Below, in pieces: positions 1-9,948 of a stretch of 64,000 bases of DNA. The stretch is taken from positions 3,286,001 through 3,350,000 of the forward strand of contig NZ_CP035382.1 in assembly GCF_006874705.1 (NCBI RefSeq), in the 5' to 3' direction. The notes beneath the pieces were generated by a model. It saw only the letters and a list, made by a program, of their open reading frames with translations, did not search any database and was not told where the DNA came from. Every line of letters starts with the position of its first letter. The first letter of the stretch is position 1. The position numbers and the translations under genes are program-made. This stretch comes from Leclercia adecarboxylata. Lineage in GTDB: Bacteria > Pseudomonadota > Gammaproteobacteria > Enterobacterales > Enterobacteriaceae.

Positions 1-381
1 CCCTTTGATGGCTACATCACCAAACGCAACGTCCAGACCGGCACCCTGGTGCAGGCGGGCACCGCGCTCTTCTCGCTGGTCTCGACCGATATCTGGGTGG
101 TCGCCAACTTTAAAGAGTCGCAGCTGGAGCGAATGCGCCCCGGCAATAAGGTGACCCTGAGCGTGGACGCCTGGCCGGATCTGGAGCTGGAAGGGCATAT
201 CGACTCTATCCAGCAGGGGAGCGGCTCGCGCTTCGCCGCCTTCCCGTCGGAGAACGCCACCGGCAACTTTGTGAAGATCGTCCAGCGCGTGCCGGTAAAA
301 ATCGTTATCGACAAAGGTCTGGATCCCAACCAGCCGCTGCCGCTCGGCCTCTCGGTTGAACCTAAGGTCACCGTAGAATGA
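1..381 (+). CDS. Efflux membrane fusion protein (HlyD/EmrA family), 5' truncated by window edge
   Basis: The frame is open from base 1 and ends at 381, giving the C-terminal 126 residues of a periplasmic adaptor. The start lies outside the window. The visible part begins in a PFDGYI segment typical of the end of the lipoyl/hairpin region. It continues as a beta-barrel stretch (VVANFKESQLERM, then PGNKVTLSVDAWPD) and ends in a KIVID...LGLSVEPKVTV tail, all characteristic of EmrA-type adaptors. Such proteins link an inner-membrane pump to an outer-membrane channel. The stop overlaps the start of the DHA2 pump gene (ATGA), so the two are translationally coupled, and an outer membrane factor follows. 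The substrate cannot be told from sequence. Confidence 0.9.
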   Translation, partial: PFDGYITKRNVQTGTLVQAGTALFSLVSTDIWVVANFKESQLERMRPGNKVTLSVDAWPDLELEGHIDSIQQGSGSRFAAFPSENATGNFVKIVQRVPVKIVIDKGLDPNQPLPLGLSVEPKVTVE

Positions 382-1949
382 GTGAGCACAGCCACGAAAA
401 CTGGCGGCCCGCCAGCAACCCGTGGGCGGTGGCGATTGTCGTCACCCTGGCGGTGTTTATGGAGATCCTGGACACCACTATCGTGAACGTGGCGCTGCCC
501 CACGTGGCGGGCTCGCTCTCCGCCAGCTACGACGAATCCACCTGGGTGCTCACCAGCTATCTGGTGGCTAACGGCATCGTGCTGCCTATCTCGGCGTTTC
601 TGAGCCGGGTCTTTGGCCGCAAGCAGTTCTTCCTGATCTGCATTGTGATGTTCACCGTCTGCTCCTTCCTGTGCGGCATCGCCACCGAGCTGTGGCAGAT
701 CATCCTGTTTCGCATCATGCAGGGCTTCTTCGGCGGCGGGTTACAGCCCACCCAGCAGTCGGTGCTGCTCGACTACTTTAAGCCGGAAGATCGCGGCAAG
801 GCTTTCGGCCTGTCGTCCATCGCCATTATCGTCGCCCCGGTGCTGGGGCCGACGCTCGGGGGCTGGATCACCGATAACTACTCCTGGCGCTGGGTATTCT
901 TTATTAATATCCCGGTGGGTATCGTGACGGTGCTGGCGATCTACCAGCTGCTGGAAGATCCGCCCTGGGAGAGTAAATCGAAAGAGAAGATCCCTATCGA
1001 CTGGACGGGCATCGGCCTGATCGCGCTGGGTCTCGGTTGCCTGCAGGTGATGCTCGACCGGGGCGAGGACGAAGACTGGTTCAACTCGAACTTTACCCGC
1101 ACCTTCGCGGTGCTGACGCTGACTGGCATTATCGGTGCTATCTACTGGCTGCTGTATGCCAAAAAGCCGGTGGTGGATCTGCACTGCATGAAGGATAAAA
1201 ACTTTGCCGTCTCCAGCCTGCTGATGGCCGGGATGGCAATGATCCTGTACGGCAGCTCGGTGGTGATCCCGCAGCTGGCGCAGCAGGATCTGGGCTATAC
1301 CGCCACCTGGTCCGGGCTGGTGTTGTCGCCTGGGGCAATACTTATCGTCCTCACTATCCCGCTGGTGCTGAAGCTGATGCCGATTGTGCAGACGCGCTGG
1401 ATCATCGCCTTCGGCTTTACCTGCCTGGCGGTATCGTTCTTCTGGTCGCGGACGCTCACGCCGGATATCGACTTCGAGACCCTGGTGCTGTTCCGCAGCG
1501 CGCAGTCAATCGGGCTGGGGTTCCTGTTTGTGCCCCTGACCACCATCGCCTTTATCTCGATTCCCCGGCGGCTGAACGCCGACGCCGCGGCGCTCTTTAC
1601 CATGTTCCGCAACGTGGCGGGGTCGATCGGCATTTCGCTCTCGACGGCGGCCATTACCGAGCGCTCGCAGGCCCACAGCGCCCATCTGGCCACGCATACC
1701 TCGGCGTTCGACGAGCCGTTCCAGCACGCCATCCGCGAGATGGCGCAGGCGGTGCAGAACTTTACCACCCAGGTGGGCGACCCCGCCGGTATCGCTACCG
1801 GGCGCATGTACCAGGTGATGATCGAACAGTCGCGCTTCCTGGCCTACATCGACGTCTTCACCCTTCTGAGCGTGGTGGCCCTCTTACTGATTCCGTTTTG
1901 TTTGTTGCTCTCGCCGGTTAAGAGCGAGGGGAGTGCAGGAGCACACTGA
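378..1949 (+). CDS. DHA2-family (EmrB-like) MFS drug efflux permease
   Basis: The product is a 523-residue, strongly hydrophobic protein of the length usual for 14-helix DHA2 transporters. Near the N-terminus it has the family signature LDTTIVNVALPHVAGS, and the motif LGPTLGGW appears around residue 155. These are hallmarks of EmrB/QacA-type proton antiporters. The start is the ATG overlapping the stop of the adaptor gene, and the stop overlaps the ATG of the outer membrane factor (TGATG). The three genes therefore form one tightly coupled tripartite pump that moves substrates from the inner membrane to the medium. K-12 has no such operon next to ldtB. The function is inferred from family; drug specificity is unknown. 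Confidence 0.93.
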   Translation: MSEHSHENWRPASNPWAVAIVVTLAVFMEILDTTIVNVALPHVAGSLSASYDESTWVLTSYLVANGIVLPISAFLSRVFGRKQFFLICIVMFTVCSFLCGIATELWQIILFRIMQGFFGGGLQPTQQSVLLDYFKPEDRGKAFGLSSIAIIVAPVLGPTLGGWITDNYSWRWVFFINIPVGIVTVLAIYQLLEDPPWESKSKEKIPIDWTGIGLIALGLGCLQVMLDRGEDEDWFNSNFTRTFAVLTLTGIIGAIYWLLYAKKPVVDLHCMKDKNFAVSSLLMAGMAMILYGSSVVIPQLAQQDLGYTATWSGLVLSPGAILIVLTIPLVLKLMPIVQTRWIIAFGFTCLAVSFFWSRTLTPDIDFETLVLFRSAQSIGLGFLFVPLTTIAFISIPRRLNADAAALFTMFRNVAGSIGISLSTAAITERSQAHSAHLATHTSAFDEPFQHAIREMAQAVQNFTTQVGDPAGIATGRMYQVMIEQSRFLAYIDVFTLLSVVALLLIPFCLLLSPVKSEGSAGAH

Positions 1950-3472
1950 TGATTTGCAGACGTTTAAGCCCCCTGATGTTAATGCTGTTGCTGGCAGGCT
2001 GTGCCGTGGGACCGGACTACCAGCAGCCCGCGCCGCAAACCCCGACGCACTGGAACGATCCGGGTGACGGCGGCGTGAAATCGCAAACCGCGTCCACCGC
2101 CATCAACCCGCGCTGGTGGAAAACCTTCGGCGATCCGCAGCTGGACAGCCTGATCGAACGCGCCATTGCCGGCAACCTGTCGCTACAGCAAACCGTGCTG
2201 CGCATCGCCGGGGCGCGGGAGAAGATCAACCAGGCGGGCGGGGCCTTCTTCCCGGCGGTGAACGGTAACCTCCAGGCCACCCGGCAGCAGCTGGGGCTGG
2301 AGGGAGAACTGAAATCCCACGGCGTATACGACCAGCTGGATGAGGTGGACCCCGAACTGCGCGGGGCGCTGGGACCGCTGACCCAGCCGATTAATCTCTA
2401 TCAGGGCAGCTTCGACGCCCAGTGGGAGCTGGATCTGTGGGGCAAGGTACGGCGTCAGGTGGAAGCCGCCGATGCCCAACAGCAGGCGGCCATTGAGCAG
2501 CGTAACGACGCCCTGGTATCGCTGGAGGCCGAAGTCGCCCGCGGCTGGCTCCAGCTGCGCGGGGCCCAGAGCAGCATCGCGACCCTTAACACGCAAATCG
2601 AGAGCGCGCAGCAGACCCTGGAGCTGACCGACAGCCGCCAGCGCGGCGGCCTGTCGCCGCAGATGGACGTGGAGAATGCCCGCGCCCAGCTCGGCAACCT
2701 GGAGGCGCAGCTCCCGCAGTATGAAGCCCAGGCGCGGCAGGCGATGAACGGCCTGGCGATCCTGCTGGGCAAACCGCCGGGGGCGCTGGACGGCGAGTTA
2801 CAGGCCAGCAAACCGCTGCCCGCGCTGCCGGAAATCGTCCCCACCGGTATTCCCTCCACCCTGGCGCGGCGACGTCCGGACGTGCGTGAAGCCGAGGCAA
2901 ACCTGCATGCGGCCACGGCGCAGATCGGCGTGTCGGTGGCGCAGCTGTTTCCCAGCGTCTCGCTCAGCGGCCAGTTTGGCCTGCGCAACAGCGAAGCCAG
3001 CTGGCTCACCGACTGGAGCAGCCACTTCTACAGCGTCGGGCCGCAGGTTTCCATCCCCATCTTCCAGGGCGGCCGGCTGGTCTCCAGCGTGAAGGTCGCC
3101 CGCGCGCAGCAGGGCGCCGCGGTGCTGGAATATCGTCAGACGGTGCTCACCGCGCTGGGCGATGTAGAAAACGCGCTGGTCAGCTACCGCGCCGACCAGA
3201 AGCGGGAGGCGGGATTAAGCAAAACTATCGATGCGCTGCAAAACGCCTTCGATCTGGCGAGCAGCAGCTATCGTCAGGGGATCGCTACTTTTATCGACGT
3301 GCTGGATGCCCAGCGTCAGCTGGCGCAGGCGCAGCAGCAGCGGGATCAGGCCCGGGTCCAGAGCGCGCTGGATCTGGTGGCGCTCTATAAAGCCCTCGGC
3401 GGGGGCTGGGAGCCGTATCAGCAGGTTCAGCTGCCGGACTACGCCGTCTTTGGCGACGCCCCGCGCGGATAA
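1949..3472 (+). CDS. Outer membrane efflux lipoprotein (NodT/OprM family)
   Basis: The product has 507 residues, with a signal peptide ending in a lipobox (LLAGC, Cys18) followed by AVGPDYQQP. This is the standard N-terminus of NodT-type, lipid-anchored TolC-like channels. Two repeated halves rich in Ala, Gln and Glu coiled-coil helices follow, with the typical RRPDVREAEANL and YRQGIATFIDVLDAQRQL signatures. It should trimerise in the outer membrane and complete the pump with the two genes upstream. The start overlaps the stop of the MFS gene, so expression is coupled. No terminator is obvious in the short stretch before the aldo/keto reductase gene. Confidence 0.93.
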   Translation: MICRRLSPLMLMLLLAGCAVGPDYQQPAPQTPTHWNDPGDGGVKSQTASTAINPRWWKTFGDPQLDSLIERAIAGNLSLQQTVLRIAGAREKINQAGGAFFPAVNGNLQATRQQLGLEGELKSHGVYDQLDEVDPELRGALGPLTQPINLYQGSFDAQWELDLWGKVRRQVEAADAQQQAAIEQRNDALVSLEAEVARGWLQLRGAQSSIATLNTQIESAQQTLELTDSRQRGGLSPQMDVENARAQLGNLEAQLPQYEAQARQAMNGLAILLGKPPGALDGELQASKPLPALPEIVPTGIPSTLARRRPDVREAEANLHAATAQIGVSVAQLFPSVSLSGQFGLRNSEASWLTDWSSHFYSVGPQVSIPIFQGGRLVSSVKVARAQQGAAVLEYRQTVLTALGDVENALVSYRADQKREAGLSKTIDALQNAFDLASSSYRQGIATFIDVLDAQRQLAQAQQQRDQARVQSALDLVALYKALGGGWEPYQQVQLPDYAVFGDAPRG

Positions 3473-3570
3473 GTTCAGAGGATTGGGCAAGAAACGGGCA
3501 GGAACCGCACATTCGCCATCGGCGTGAGCCGGGTATAACTATCGGGTACTCAACACACGAGGAGCGTCAA

Positions 3571-4611
3571 ATGCGATATCAAAAACTGGGTAATACCGGC
3601 CTGCTTGTTTCTGAACTCTGCCTCGGCACCATGACCTTCGGCGGCGAAGGCGGCATGTGGGGCAAAATCGGTCAACTCCAGCAGCAGGAGGCCGAACAGC
3701 TGATCGGGCGCGCGCTGGACGCGGGGATCAATTTTATCGACACCGCCAACGTCTATTCAGAAGGGCGTTCGGAAGCAATCACCGGCCAGGCGCTGAAGAA
3801 CCTGAAGATCCCGCGCGAAAACGTGGTGGTGGCGACCAAAGTCTTTGGCGAGACGGGCACCGCCGGGGTCAACTCCCGCGGCAGTTCCCGCTATCACATC
3901 ATCAGCAGCGTGAAGGAGAGTCTGCGCCGCATGCAGCTGGATCATATCGATCTCTATCAGCTGCACGGTTTCGACCCGGCCACCCCCATCGAAGAGATGC
4001 TCTATGCCCTGGATAACCTTGTCCAGCACGGCCACGTGCGTTATATCGGCGTTTCCAACTGGGCGGCCTGGCAGATTGTGAAAGCGCTGGGGATCTCCGA
4101 GCGGCTGGGGCTGGCCCGTTTTGCCTCCCTGCAGGCTTACTACACCATCGCGGGCCGCGATCTTGAACGCGAGCTGGTGCCGATGTTGCAAAGTGAGAAG
4201 GTGGGGTTAATGGTCTGGAGCCCGCTGGCAGGCGGGCTGCTGAGCGGCAAATATGGCCGCGACGGCCAGGTGCAGGGCGGTGGCCGCCGCCAGGAGTTTG
4301 ACTTCCCGCCGGTGGATAAAGCGCGGGCATTTGACTGCGTGGACGTGATGCGCAACATTGCCGACAGCAAAGGGGTTTCGGTCGCGCAGATTGCCCTCGC
4401 CTGGCTGCTCCATCAGCCGGTGGTCAGCAGTGTGATTGTGGGGGCGAAGCGGGTGGATCAGCTGGACGACAATATCGCCGCGACGGCGATTCACCTCAGC
4501 GATGACGAGCTGAAACAGCTGGATGCGGTGAGCGCGCTGCCACGTGAATATCCTGGCTGGATGCTGGAGCGGCAGGGGGAGTATCGCCGTAACCAGTTGG
4601 CGCAGCAGTAA
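3571..4611 (+). CDS. Aldo/keto reductase
   Basis: The product is a 346-residue TIM-barrel oxidoreductase of the AKR superfamily. The catalytic tetrad is visible: Asp57 (FIDTAN), Tyr62 (VYSEG), Lys90 (ATKVFG) and His132 (QLHGFD). The C-terminal NADP(H)-binding part has SSVIVGAKRVDQL. The start has a good ribosome site (GAGGAG) upstream. It probably reduces aldehydes or ketones in the cytoplasm, but the substrate is not identifiable. It lies 98 bases after the efflux operon in the same direction and may or may not share its transcript. A REP pair and a strong terminator follow. K-12 lacks a gene here. Confidence 0.9.
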   Translation: MRYQKLGNTGLLVSELCLGTMTFGGEGGMWGKIGQLQQQEAEQLIGRALDAGINFIDTANVYSEGRSEAITGQALKNLKIPRENVVVATKVFGETGTAGVNSRGSSRYHIISSVKESLRRMQLDHIDLYQLHGFDPATPIEEMLYALDNLVQHGHVRYIGVSNWAAWQIVKALGISERLGLARFASLQAYYTIAGRDLERELVPMLQSEKVGLMVWSPLAGGLLSGKYGRDGQVQGGGRRQEFDFPPVDKARAFDCVDVMRNIADSKGVSVAQIALAWLLHQPVVSSVIVGAKRVDQLDDNIAATAIHLSDDELKQLDAVSALPREYPGWMLERQGEYRRNQLAQQ

Positions 4612-4632
4612 CCCTGTTCAGGCTGCAGAGAA

Positions 4633-4704
4633 GCCGGGTGGCGGCTGCGCCTTACCCGGCCTACAAACGACCCGTAGGCCCGGCAAGCGTAGCGCCGCCG
4701 GGCA
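4633..4704. repeat. REP pair (BIME)
   Basis: Two facing REP palindromes of the GCCGGGTGGCGGCTGCGCC and GGCGGCGCTACGCTTGCC type are separated by about 10 bases. This is the common enterobacterial intergenic element, seen again at several places in the window. Confidence 0.85.
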
Positions 4705-4734
4705 TTGCCGCACGCAACAGCAGTAACAGCCAAT

Positions 4735-4765
4735 AAAAAAGCGGGCCATCAGGCCCGCTTTTTTT
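4735..4765. terminator. Bidirectional rho-independent terminator
   Basis: A 7-bp GC stem (GCGGGCC / GGCCCGC) with an ATCA loop has an A-run on the left and a 7-T run on the right. It sits between the converging aldo/keto reductase and ldtB genes and can stop transcription both ways. Confidence 0.9.
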
Positions 4766-4781
4766 ATGACGCATTCTGCAA

Positions 4782-5702
4782 TCAGTTCAGACGAACCGGC
4801 ATCCCGGAACGGTTGTTGATCGCTTGCTCAACGATGGTCGCATCCACGTCCTGCTGGCCGGTGATAGCCTGCACGTTGCTGGTCAGGGTGACCGGCACGG
4901 TGACGTTATTGTCGATCTGCTCTTCGCTGGTGGACAGCGGGTTATGCACTTCGAGGTAACGGCTGCCATCGGGCTCGGTGGTCGCTTTTACCGGCTCGTT
5001 GATGAACTGTACGCGGGTGCCAACCGGCACGTTCTCGAACAGGAACTTGATGTCGTCGTTACGCAGACGCACACAGCCGTGGCTCACGCGCAGGCCGATA
5101 CCGAAGTTGGCGTTGGTGCCGTGGATCGCATACAGACGACCGATATACAGCGCGTACAGACCCATCGGGTTATCCGGGCCGGCAGGCACAACGGCTGGCA
5201 GCGGCTCGCCCGCGGCAATGTACTCGGCGTGCATTTTCGCGGTTGGGGTCCAGGTTGGGCCGGCTTTCTTACGCTCAACCTTGGTGGTCCAGTTCATCGG
5301 GGTATCTTTGCCCAGCTGGCCGATACCGATTGGCAGCACGATCACCGTGTTGGTGCCTTTCGGGTAGTAGTACAGACGCATTTCGGCACTGTTGATCACG
5401 ATGCCTTCATGCACGGTGTCCGGCAGGATCAGCTGCTGAGGAATGTTCAGCACGGTACCGCCTTTCGGCAGATAAGGGTCAACACCCGGGTTGGCTTCCA
5501 TCATGTTGGAGAGGCCGAGCTGATATTCTGCTGCGAAATATTCCAGCGGCTGGGTGTTGCCTTCTTCAATGGTCACAACCTGGTTCTGACCCACCAGACG
5601 GCTACCGTCGGTTGGCAGTGGATAGGTGACAGCAGAAGCGGTCTTGCAAAACCCTACTACGGCAAACGCCGCCGCAAAAAGCGAAGTTAATTTCATATTC
5701 AT
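4782..5702 (-). CDS. ldtB: L,D-transpeptidase LdtB (YbiS)
   Basis: The product is a 306-residue exported protein nearly identical along its length to E. coli YbiS. A signal peptide (about residues 1-24, ending ASAV) is followed by a LysM-like segment and then the YkuD catalytic domain. The motif HGT...SHGCVRLRN is present, with nucleophile Cys210. LdtB attaches Braun lipoprotein to peptidoglycan meso-diaminopimelate in the periplasm and belongs to the ErfK/YcfS/YbiS group. It is transcribed alone, diverging from ybiT, with a shared 219-bp intergenic region. The terminator at 4735-4765 lies directly downstream. Confidence 0.96.
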   Translation of the reverse strand: MNMKLTSLFAAAFAVVGFCKTASAVTYPLPTDGSRLVGQNQVVTIEEGNTQPLEYFAAEYQLGLSNMMEANPGVDPYLPKGGTVLNIPQQLILPDTVHEGIVINSAEMRLYYYPKGTNTVIVLPIGIGQLGKDTPMNWTTKVERKKAGPTWTPTAKMHAEYIAAGEPLPAVVPAGPDNPMGLYALYIGRLYAIHGTNANFGIGLRVSHGCVRLRNDDIKFLFENVPVGTRVQFINEPVKATTEPDGSRYLEVHNPLSTSEEQIDNNVTVPVTLTSNVQAITGQQDVDATIVEQAINNRSGMPVRLN

Positions 5703-5921
5703 GGTGTGCGAGGTATCTGTGCCACTTGGCAGGTTGTTTAAAAGTCTGAACGGTTTAGGGAGCGCATTATATGTGCATTCCTGACCGCATGGAATTCGGA
5801 TGTGTACTAAATCACACTTTTTTCCGTTTCGTTAAAGTTTAGCGTTATGTTGTTACACGGGATCTCATTTCGGAATTGTGGCATAATGCCGGGTTTATCA
5901 CACTTCTCGCAGGAATCTCCC

Positions 5922-7517
5922 GTGTTAGTTACCAGCAACGTCACTATGCAGTTTGGCAGTAAGCCGCTGTTCGAAAACATTTCCGTCAAATTTGGCGGCG
6001 GCAACCGTTACGGCCTGATTGGTGCCAACGGTAGCGGAAAATCCACCTTCATGAAGATCCTCGGCGGCGATTTAGAGCCGACGCTGGGCAACGTTTCTCT
6101 CGATCCGAACGAACGCATCGGTAAGCTACGTCAGGATCAGTTCGCCTTTGAAGCGTTCACCGTTCTTGACACGGTGATCATGGGCCACGGTGAGCTGTGG
6201 GAAGTGAAGCAGGAGCGCGACCGCATCTATGCCCTTGCCGAAATGAGCGAAGAAGACGGCTATAAAGTGGCCGACCTCGAAGTGCAGTACGGTGAAATGG
6301 ACGGCTACTCTGCCGAGTCCCGTGCCGGTGAGCTGCTGCTGGGCGTGGGCATTCCGGTTGAACAGCACTACGGTCTGATGAGCGAAGTCGCGCCAGGCTG
6401 GAAGCTGCGTGTTCTGCTGGCGCAGGCGCTGTTCTCTAACCCGGATATCCTGCTGCTCGACGAACCGACGAACAACCTGGACATCGATACCATTCGCTGG
6501 CTGGAGCAGACGCTGAACGAGCGTAACAGCACCATGATCATCATCTCGCACGACCGTCACTTCCTGAACATGGTCTGCACCCACATGGCGGATCTGGACT
6601 ACGGCGAGCTGCGCGTCTATGCAGGCAACTACGACGAGTACATGACCGCCGCGACCCAGGCGCGTGAGCGTCTGCTGGCCGACAACGCCAAGAAAAAGGC
6701 GCAGATTGCGGATCTGCAATCCTTCGTCAGCCGCTTCAGCGCCAACGCCTCTAAATCGCGTCAGGCGACCTCGCGTGCCCGTCAGATCGACAAAATCAAG
6801 CTGGATGAAGTTAAAGCCTCCAGCCGTCAGAACCCGTTCATCCGCTTTGAGCAGGACAAGAAGCTGTTCCGTAACGCGTTGGCCGTCGAAGAGCTGTCAA
6901 AAGGTTTCGACAACGGTCCGCTGTTTAAGAACTTCAACCTGCTGCTGGAAGTGGGCGAGAAGATCGCTATTCTGGGTGCCAACGGCGTGGGTAAATCCAC
7001 CATGCTGAAGACCCTGGTAGGTGAACTGGCCCCGGATAACGGCACCGTAAAATGGTCCGAGAACGCGCAGATTGGTTATTACGCGCAGGATCACGCCGAA
7101 GATTTCGACAACGATCTGACCGTTTTCGACTGGATGAGCCAGTGGAAATCAGAAGGCGATGACGAGCAGGTGGTGCGCAGCTTCCTCGGCCGTCTGCTGT
7201 TCAGCCAGGACGACATCAAAAAGCCGGCGAAGGTGCTCTCCGGTGGTGAGAAAGGCCGTATGCTCTTCGGCAAGCTGATGATGCAGAAACCGAACATTCT
7301 GGTGATGGACGAACCGACCAACCACCTGGATATGGAATCGATCGAATCGCTGAACATGGCGCTGGAGATGTATCAGGGCACCCTGATCTTCGTCTCTCAC
7401 GACCGTGAATTTGTAAGCTCCCTGGCGACCCGCGTAATTGAAATTACGCCGGAGCGCGTGGTGGACTTCAGCGGTAACTACGAAGATTACCTGCGCAGTA
7501 AAGGTATCGATAACTAA
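5922..7517 (+). CDS. ybiT: ABC-F ribosome-associated ATPase YbiT
   Basis: The product has 531 residues and two ATP-binding cassettes without membrane segments. Walker A motifs are GANGSGKS (residues 34-41) and GANGVGKS in the second half. Walker B/switch regions are [11 protein letters not shown] and [11 protein letters not shown], with a charged linker of about 80 residues between the cassettes. The second cassette has LSGGEKGR; the first has the degenerate EVAPGWKLR seen also in E. coli YbiT. ABC-F proteins act on stalled ribosomes at the E site. I chose the GTG at 5922 because AGGA lies 7 bases upstream and it matches the E. coli N-terminus (MLVSSNVTMQF); the in-frame ATG at 5847 would add 25 unconserved residues. 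Confidence 0.95.
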   Translation: MLVTSNVTMQFGSKPLFENISVKFGGGNRYGLIGANGSGKSTFMKILGGDLEPTLGNVSLDPNERIGKLRQDQFAFEAFTVLDTVIMGHGELWEVKQERDRIYALAEMSEEDGYKVADLEVQYGEMDGYSAESRAGELLLGVGIPVEQHYGLMSEVAPGWKLRVLLAQALFSNPDILLLDEPTNNLDIDTIRWLEQTLNERNSTMIIISHDRHFLNMVCTHMADLDYGELRVYAGNYDEYMTAATQARERLLADNAKKKAQIADLQSFVSRFSANASKSRQATSRARQIDKIKLDEVKASSRQNPFIRFEQDKKLFRNALAVEELSKGFDNGPLFKNFNLLLEVGEKIAILGANGVGKSTMLKTLVGELAPDNGTVKWSENAQIGYYAQDHAEDFDNDLTVFDWMSQWKSEGDDEQVVRSFLGRLLFSQDDIKKPAKVLSGGEKGRMLFGKLMMQKPNILVMDEPTNHLDMESIESLNMALEMYQGTLIFVSHDREFVSSLATRVIEITPERVVDFSGNYEDYLRSKGIDN

Positions 7518-7522
7518 AAAAA

Positions 7523-7654
7523 GCCCGGTGGCGCTACGCTTACCGGGCCTACGAATCTGCGGTCTGTCACGCCGGGCGGCGCATGCGCTTGCCCGGCCTA
7601 CGATATGGGGTGGGTTTTGTAGGCCGGGTAAGGCGAAGCCGCCACCCGGCGCAT
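7523..7654. repeat. Cluster of three REP palindromes
   Basis: Three REP units in alternating orientation follow the ybiT stop (about 7523-7552, 7571-7601 and 7620-7651). They lie between convergent ybiT and ybiU and probably stabilise or end both transcripts; no separate T-run terminator is seen. Confidence 0.85.
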
Positions 7655-7672
7655 CAGTTGGTCAGGATATCC

Positions 7673-8935
7673 TTAAGCCATGCCCAGCGCGCGCTTGCCG
7701 TGGATGTTTAAATCATCCGTGGTGAAGCGCGACTGCCAGTCAGCCTCATAATCCTCGCGCGGGAAATCGCCCGGAGAGGCCCCGGTTTCCAGCGCCGCTT
7801 TCACCTTCTTCGCGTAGGCGAGGTTTTTCTCGCACATCGGTGCTGCCGGAATGTACATCACGTTGCCCCAGCCCTGCTGGTTCTCAACGGGGGCCACGGA
7901 GTGGATCACATCGCAGTGCCACCACACGGAATCACCCGCTTCCAGCGCCGGAATGCTGGTGAGGGCTTCAATCAACAGCGGATGCCACTTCTCAGAGATC
8001 GGCAGCACGCGACCCGGCGCCACGCCGCAGAGTTCATCTTCCGGCACATCATCCAGCAGCGGACGCAGCAGGATATAGGCCATCGCTTCCGGGATCGGCA
8101 CCACGTGCAGCAGACCCTGATCCGGGATCATGTCGGAGAGCGCGGTCCAGCCCTGGAAGGTGCGGAACACCGAGCACTTGGTGGTGTTATCCACGGTGTA
8201 CTCTTCCACTTCGGTACGGTGCGCGGCATTCCAGGGATCGTATTGATCGATATTGCCATCGAACACCCGGGCGAAGACCTGCTGATAGGCCGGGAGCAGC
8301 CAGCGCTCCAGCGCGCCGGAGTCGGTGTGCGCCCCGAGGCCTTTCGAGGTGGTTCCCGGTGGACGGCGGCGAATGCGGTCCGGGTAGATCACACTCACGT
8401 CCGGGTTGAACCACTGTTTGCCGTTGCTCTCAAAGGTCCATAAACGGTTCAGGAACGACTGCACCTGCGCCATCCGTTCGCTCTGGCGGGCTTCCATCTG
8501 CGCGTGTGACCAGTAGATCGGGTAGATCTCCGGGCGCGACGCGGTCAGGCTGCCGAAGAAGTTATCTCCCGGGCCTTTGTAGACTTCATCAAAACGGTTG
8601 AGATCCAGATAGTCGAGCATCGCGTTATCCCAGGCCAGCGCCTGCTCACGCGGGAAATGACCTTTGATCACCGCACAGCCGCGACGCTTAACTGCCTCGC
8701 GCTGTTCCGGGCTGATGTTACCGCTCTGCACGTCGGCAAAGGGGATCACCGGCCAGACGGGATCGCCTTTGCTCTTCAGGGCATTAATTTCTGCCACACG
8801 GCTGGCAATCTTATCGCTCAGGCGATTGAACACCGCCTGCACGTCACCGATCTGCGCCCGCAGTTCGCGTTTCATCTGGCGGATCGCCGCTTTGTGGTCT
8901 GAAGGTAACGTTTCACTGGTAAAGGTTAAGGTCAT
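7673..8935 (-). CDS. ybiU: YbiU, DUF1479 (2-oxoglutarate/Fe(II) dioxygenase-like)
   Basis: The product is a 420-residue soluble protein with close similarity to E. coli YbiU over its whole length. The family (DUF1479) adopts a double-stranded beta-helix fold of Fe(II)/2-oxoglutarate dioxygenases. A plausible metal-binding HxD is visible in LGAHTDSGALERW and a distal His in HCDVIHSVAPVEN. No substrate is established. I chose the ATG at 8935, which has GAGG 5-6 bases upstream; a start at 8956 would place the protein start inside the palindromic operator. The operator at 8949-8964 is shared with ybiV and ybiY/fsaA, which ties this gene to the glycyl radical cluster. Confidence 0.93.
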   Translation of the reverse strand: MTLTFTSETLPSDHKAAIRQMKRELRAQIGDVQAVFNRLSDKIASRVAEINALKSKGDPVWPVIPFADVQSGNISPEQREAVKRRGCAVIKGHFPREQALAWDNAMLDYLDLNRFDEVYKGPGDNFFGSLTASRPEIYPIYWSHAQMEARQSERMAQVQSFLNRLWTFESNGKQWFNPDVSVIYPDRIRRRPPGTTSKGLGAHTDSGALERWLLPAYQQVFARVFDGNIDQYDPWNAAHRTEVEEYTVDNTTKCSVFRTFQGWTALSDMIPDQGLLHVVPIPEAMAYILLRPLLDDVPEDELCGVAPGRVLPISEKWHPLLIEALTSIPALEAGDSVWWHCDVIHSVAPVENQQGWGNVMYIPAAPMCEKNLAYAKKVKAALETGASPGDFPREDYEADWQSRFTTDDLNIHGKRALGMA

Positions 8936-8948
8936 AACAGCCTCGCTA

Positions 8949-8964
8949 TCTTTCATTCGAAAGT
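8949..8964 (-). promoter_or_regulatory. Palindromic operator copy A (ybiU)
   Basis: Read on the minus strand this is ACTTTCGAATGAAAGA, one base from the perfect palindrome at 13497-13512. It sits 13 bases upstream of the ybiU start in an AT-rich leader, a position suited to repressor binding. The regulator is unknown and not encoded nearby. Confidence 0.7.
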
Positions 8965-9041
8965 AAAATTAATTACAAGTGATACTTTAGGTTAAAAATA
9001 AGTTAAAGCAAGTTAAATAACTTGATGAAGTGCACAGGCTG

Positions 9042-9081
9042 AGAAAAAAGAAGGGGGTTCGCCGGAGCAGGCTCCGGCGAA
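9042..9081 (-). terminator. Terminator downstream of ybiV
   Basis: A 10-bp perfect stem (TTCGCCGGAG / CTCCGGCGAA, loop CAGG) lies just after the ybiV stop. On the minus strand it is followed by a C-run and then a T-rich tract. It likely separates ybiV from ybiU transcription. Confidence 0.7.
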
Positions 9082-9086
9082 GGGGA

Positions 9087-9902
9087 TCACTGGCTGAAAG
9101 GCGGGGTGTTATCAAGGACGGCCTGAATCACGTTCAGCGCGCCCTGGTGGTTATTGTCGTCGGCCTGATAGCGGGTAATGGCTTTGATGCTTTCGCCGGC
9201 GTTACCCATGGCGAAGGAGTAGTGGGCAAACTTCAGCATTTCGGCGTCGTTACCGCTGTCGCCAATCGCCACGCACTCCTGCGGGGAGATATGCCAGCGC
9301 TTGAGCAGACGGCTGAGGCCGTTGGCTTTATGCAGGCCGGGGATGATCAGATCGACAAAACCAAACCCGCTGGTCACCGGCTTCATGATGCCGTCGAGGG
9401 AGACGTGCAGGGCATCAATCAGGTTCGGGATATCGCTGTCGGGCAGGTTCAGCGAGAACTTAAACAGCACGTCGTCAATCTCGCGATAGTCGCTGACGCG
9501 CTGTAAGCGGTGATAGTGTTTTGACATCAGGTCAACGAACGCCTCGGGCGCCTGGTCGCTGACGTATGCGCTTTCCAGACCGCAGGCGACGAAGTTCAGG
9601 GAGGTATCTTTCAGCAGCTCACCAATCACAATCTGCGACTCGTGCTTCGTCAGCTCGCCGTGGAAAATCTGCTCGCCGTGATCGAACACCAGCGCGCCGT
9701 TTTCCGCCACGAAGGAGATCTGCGATTTCAGTTCCGGGAAGAAGGAGATGAGCTGGTAATACTGGTTGCCGCTGGCGACAACGAACTCAATATTCCGGGC
9801 CTGAAGTTGCTGGAACTGCGCCTGAAAGCGGTCACGATCGTACTGCTTGGCGTCATCAAGAAAAGTTCCGTCCATGTCGGTGACGATAACTTTAACGGTC
9901 AT
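9087..9902 (-). CDS. ybiV: HAD-family sugar phosphatase YbiV (SupH)
   Basis: The product is a 271-residue Cof-type HAD phosphatase. The nucleophile motif is TDMDGTF (Asp9 with acid/base Asp11). Motif II is VASGNQYY, the motif III lysine lies in GLHKANGL, and motif IV is [12 protein letters not shown]2 cap lies between. E. coli YbiV dephosphorylates a range of sugar phosphates in vitro. It is transcribed alone from a promoter region holding a CRP-like site (9949-9964) and operator copy B (9970-9985). A paralogue, ybjI, lies at 45606-46418 with much the same motif set. The regulatory link suggests it acts on an intermediate of the ybiW pathway. Confidence 0.94.
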   Translation of the reverse strand: MTVKVIVTDMDGTFLDDAKQYDRDRFQAQFQQLQARNIEFVVASGNQYYQLISFFPELKSQISFVAENGALVFDHGEQIFHGELTKHESQIVIGELLKDTSLNFVACGLESAYVSDQAPEAFVDLMSKHYHRLQRVSDYREIDDVLFKFSLNLPDSDIPNLIDALHVSLDGIMKPVTSGFGFVDLIIPGLHKANGLSRLLKRWHISPQECVAIGDSGNDAEMLKFAHYSFAMGNAGESIKAITRYQADDNNHQGALNVIQAVLDNTPPFSQ

Positions 9903-9948
9903 ACATTGCGCTCCTGAGTCACTGCGTTATGAAACATTCTAATAACAA

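Noticed and set aside
4824..5690. Long antisense open frame opposite ldtB
   Set aside because: High-GC genes give long shadow frames on the other strand; its composition is that of a shadow and ldtB is a clear gene.
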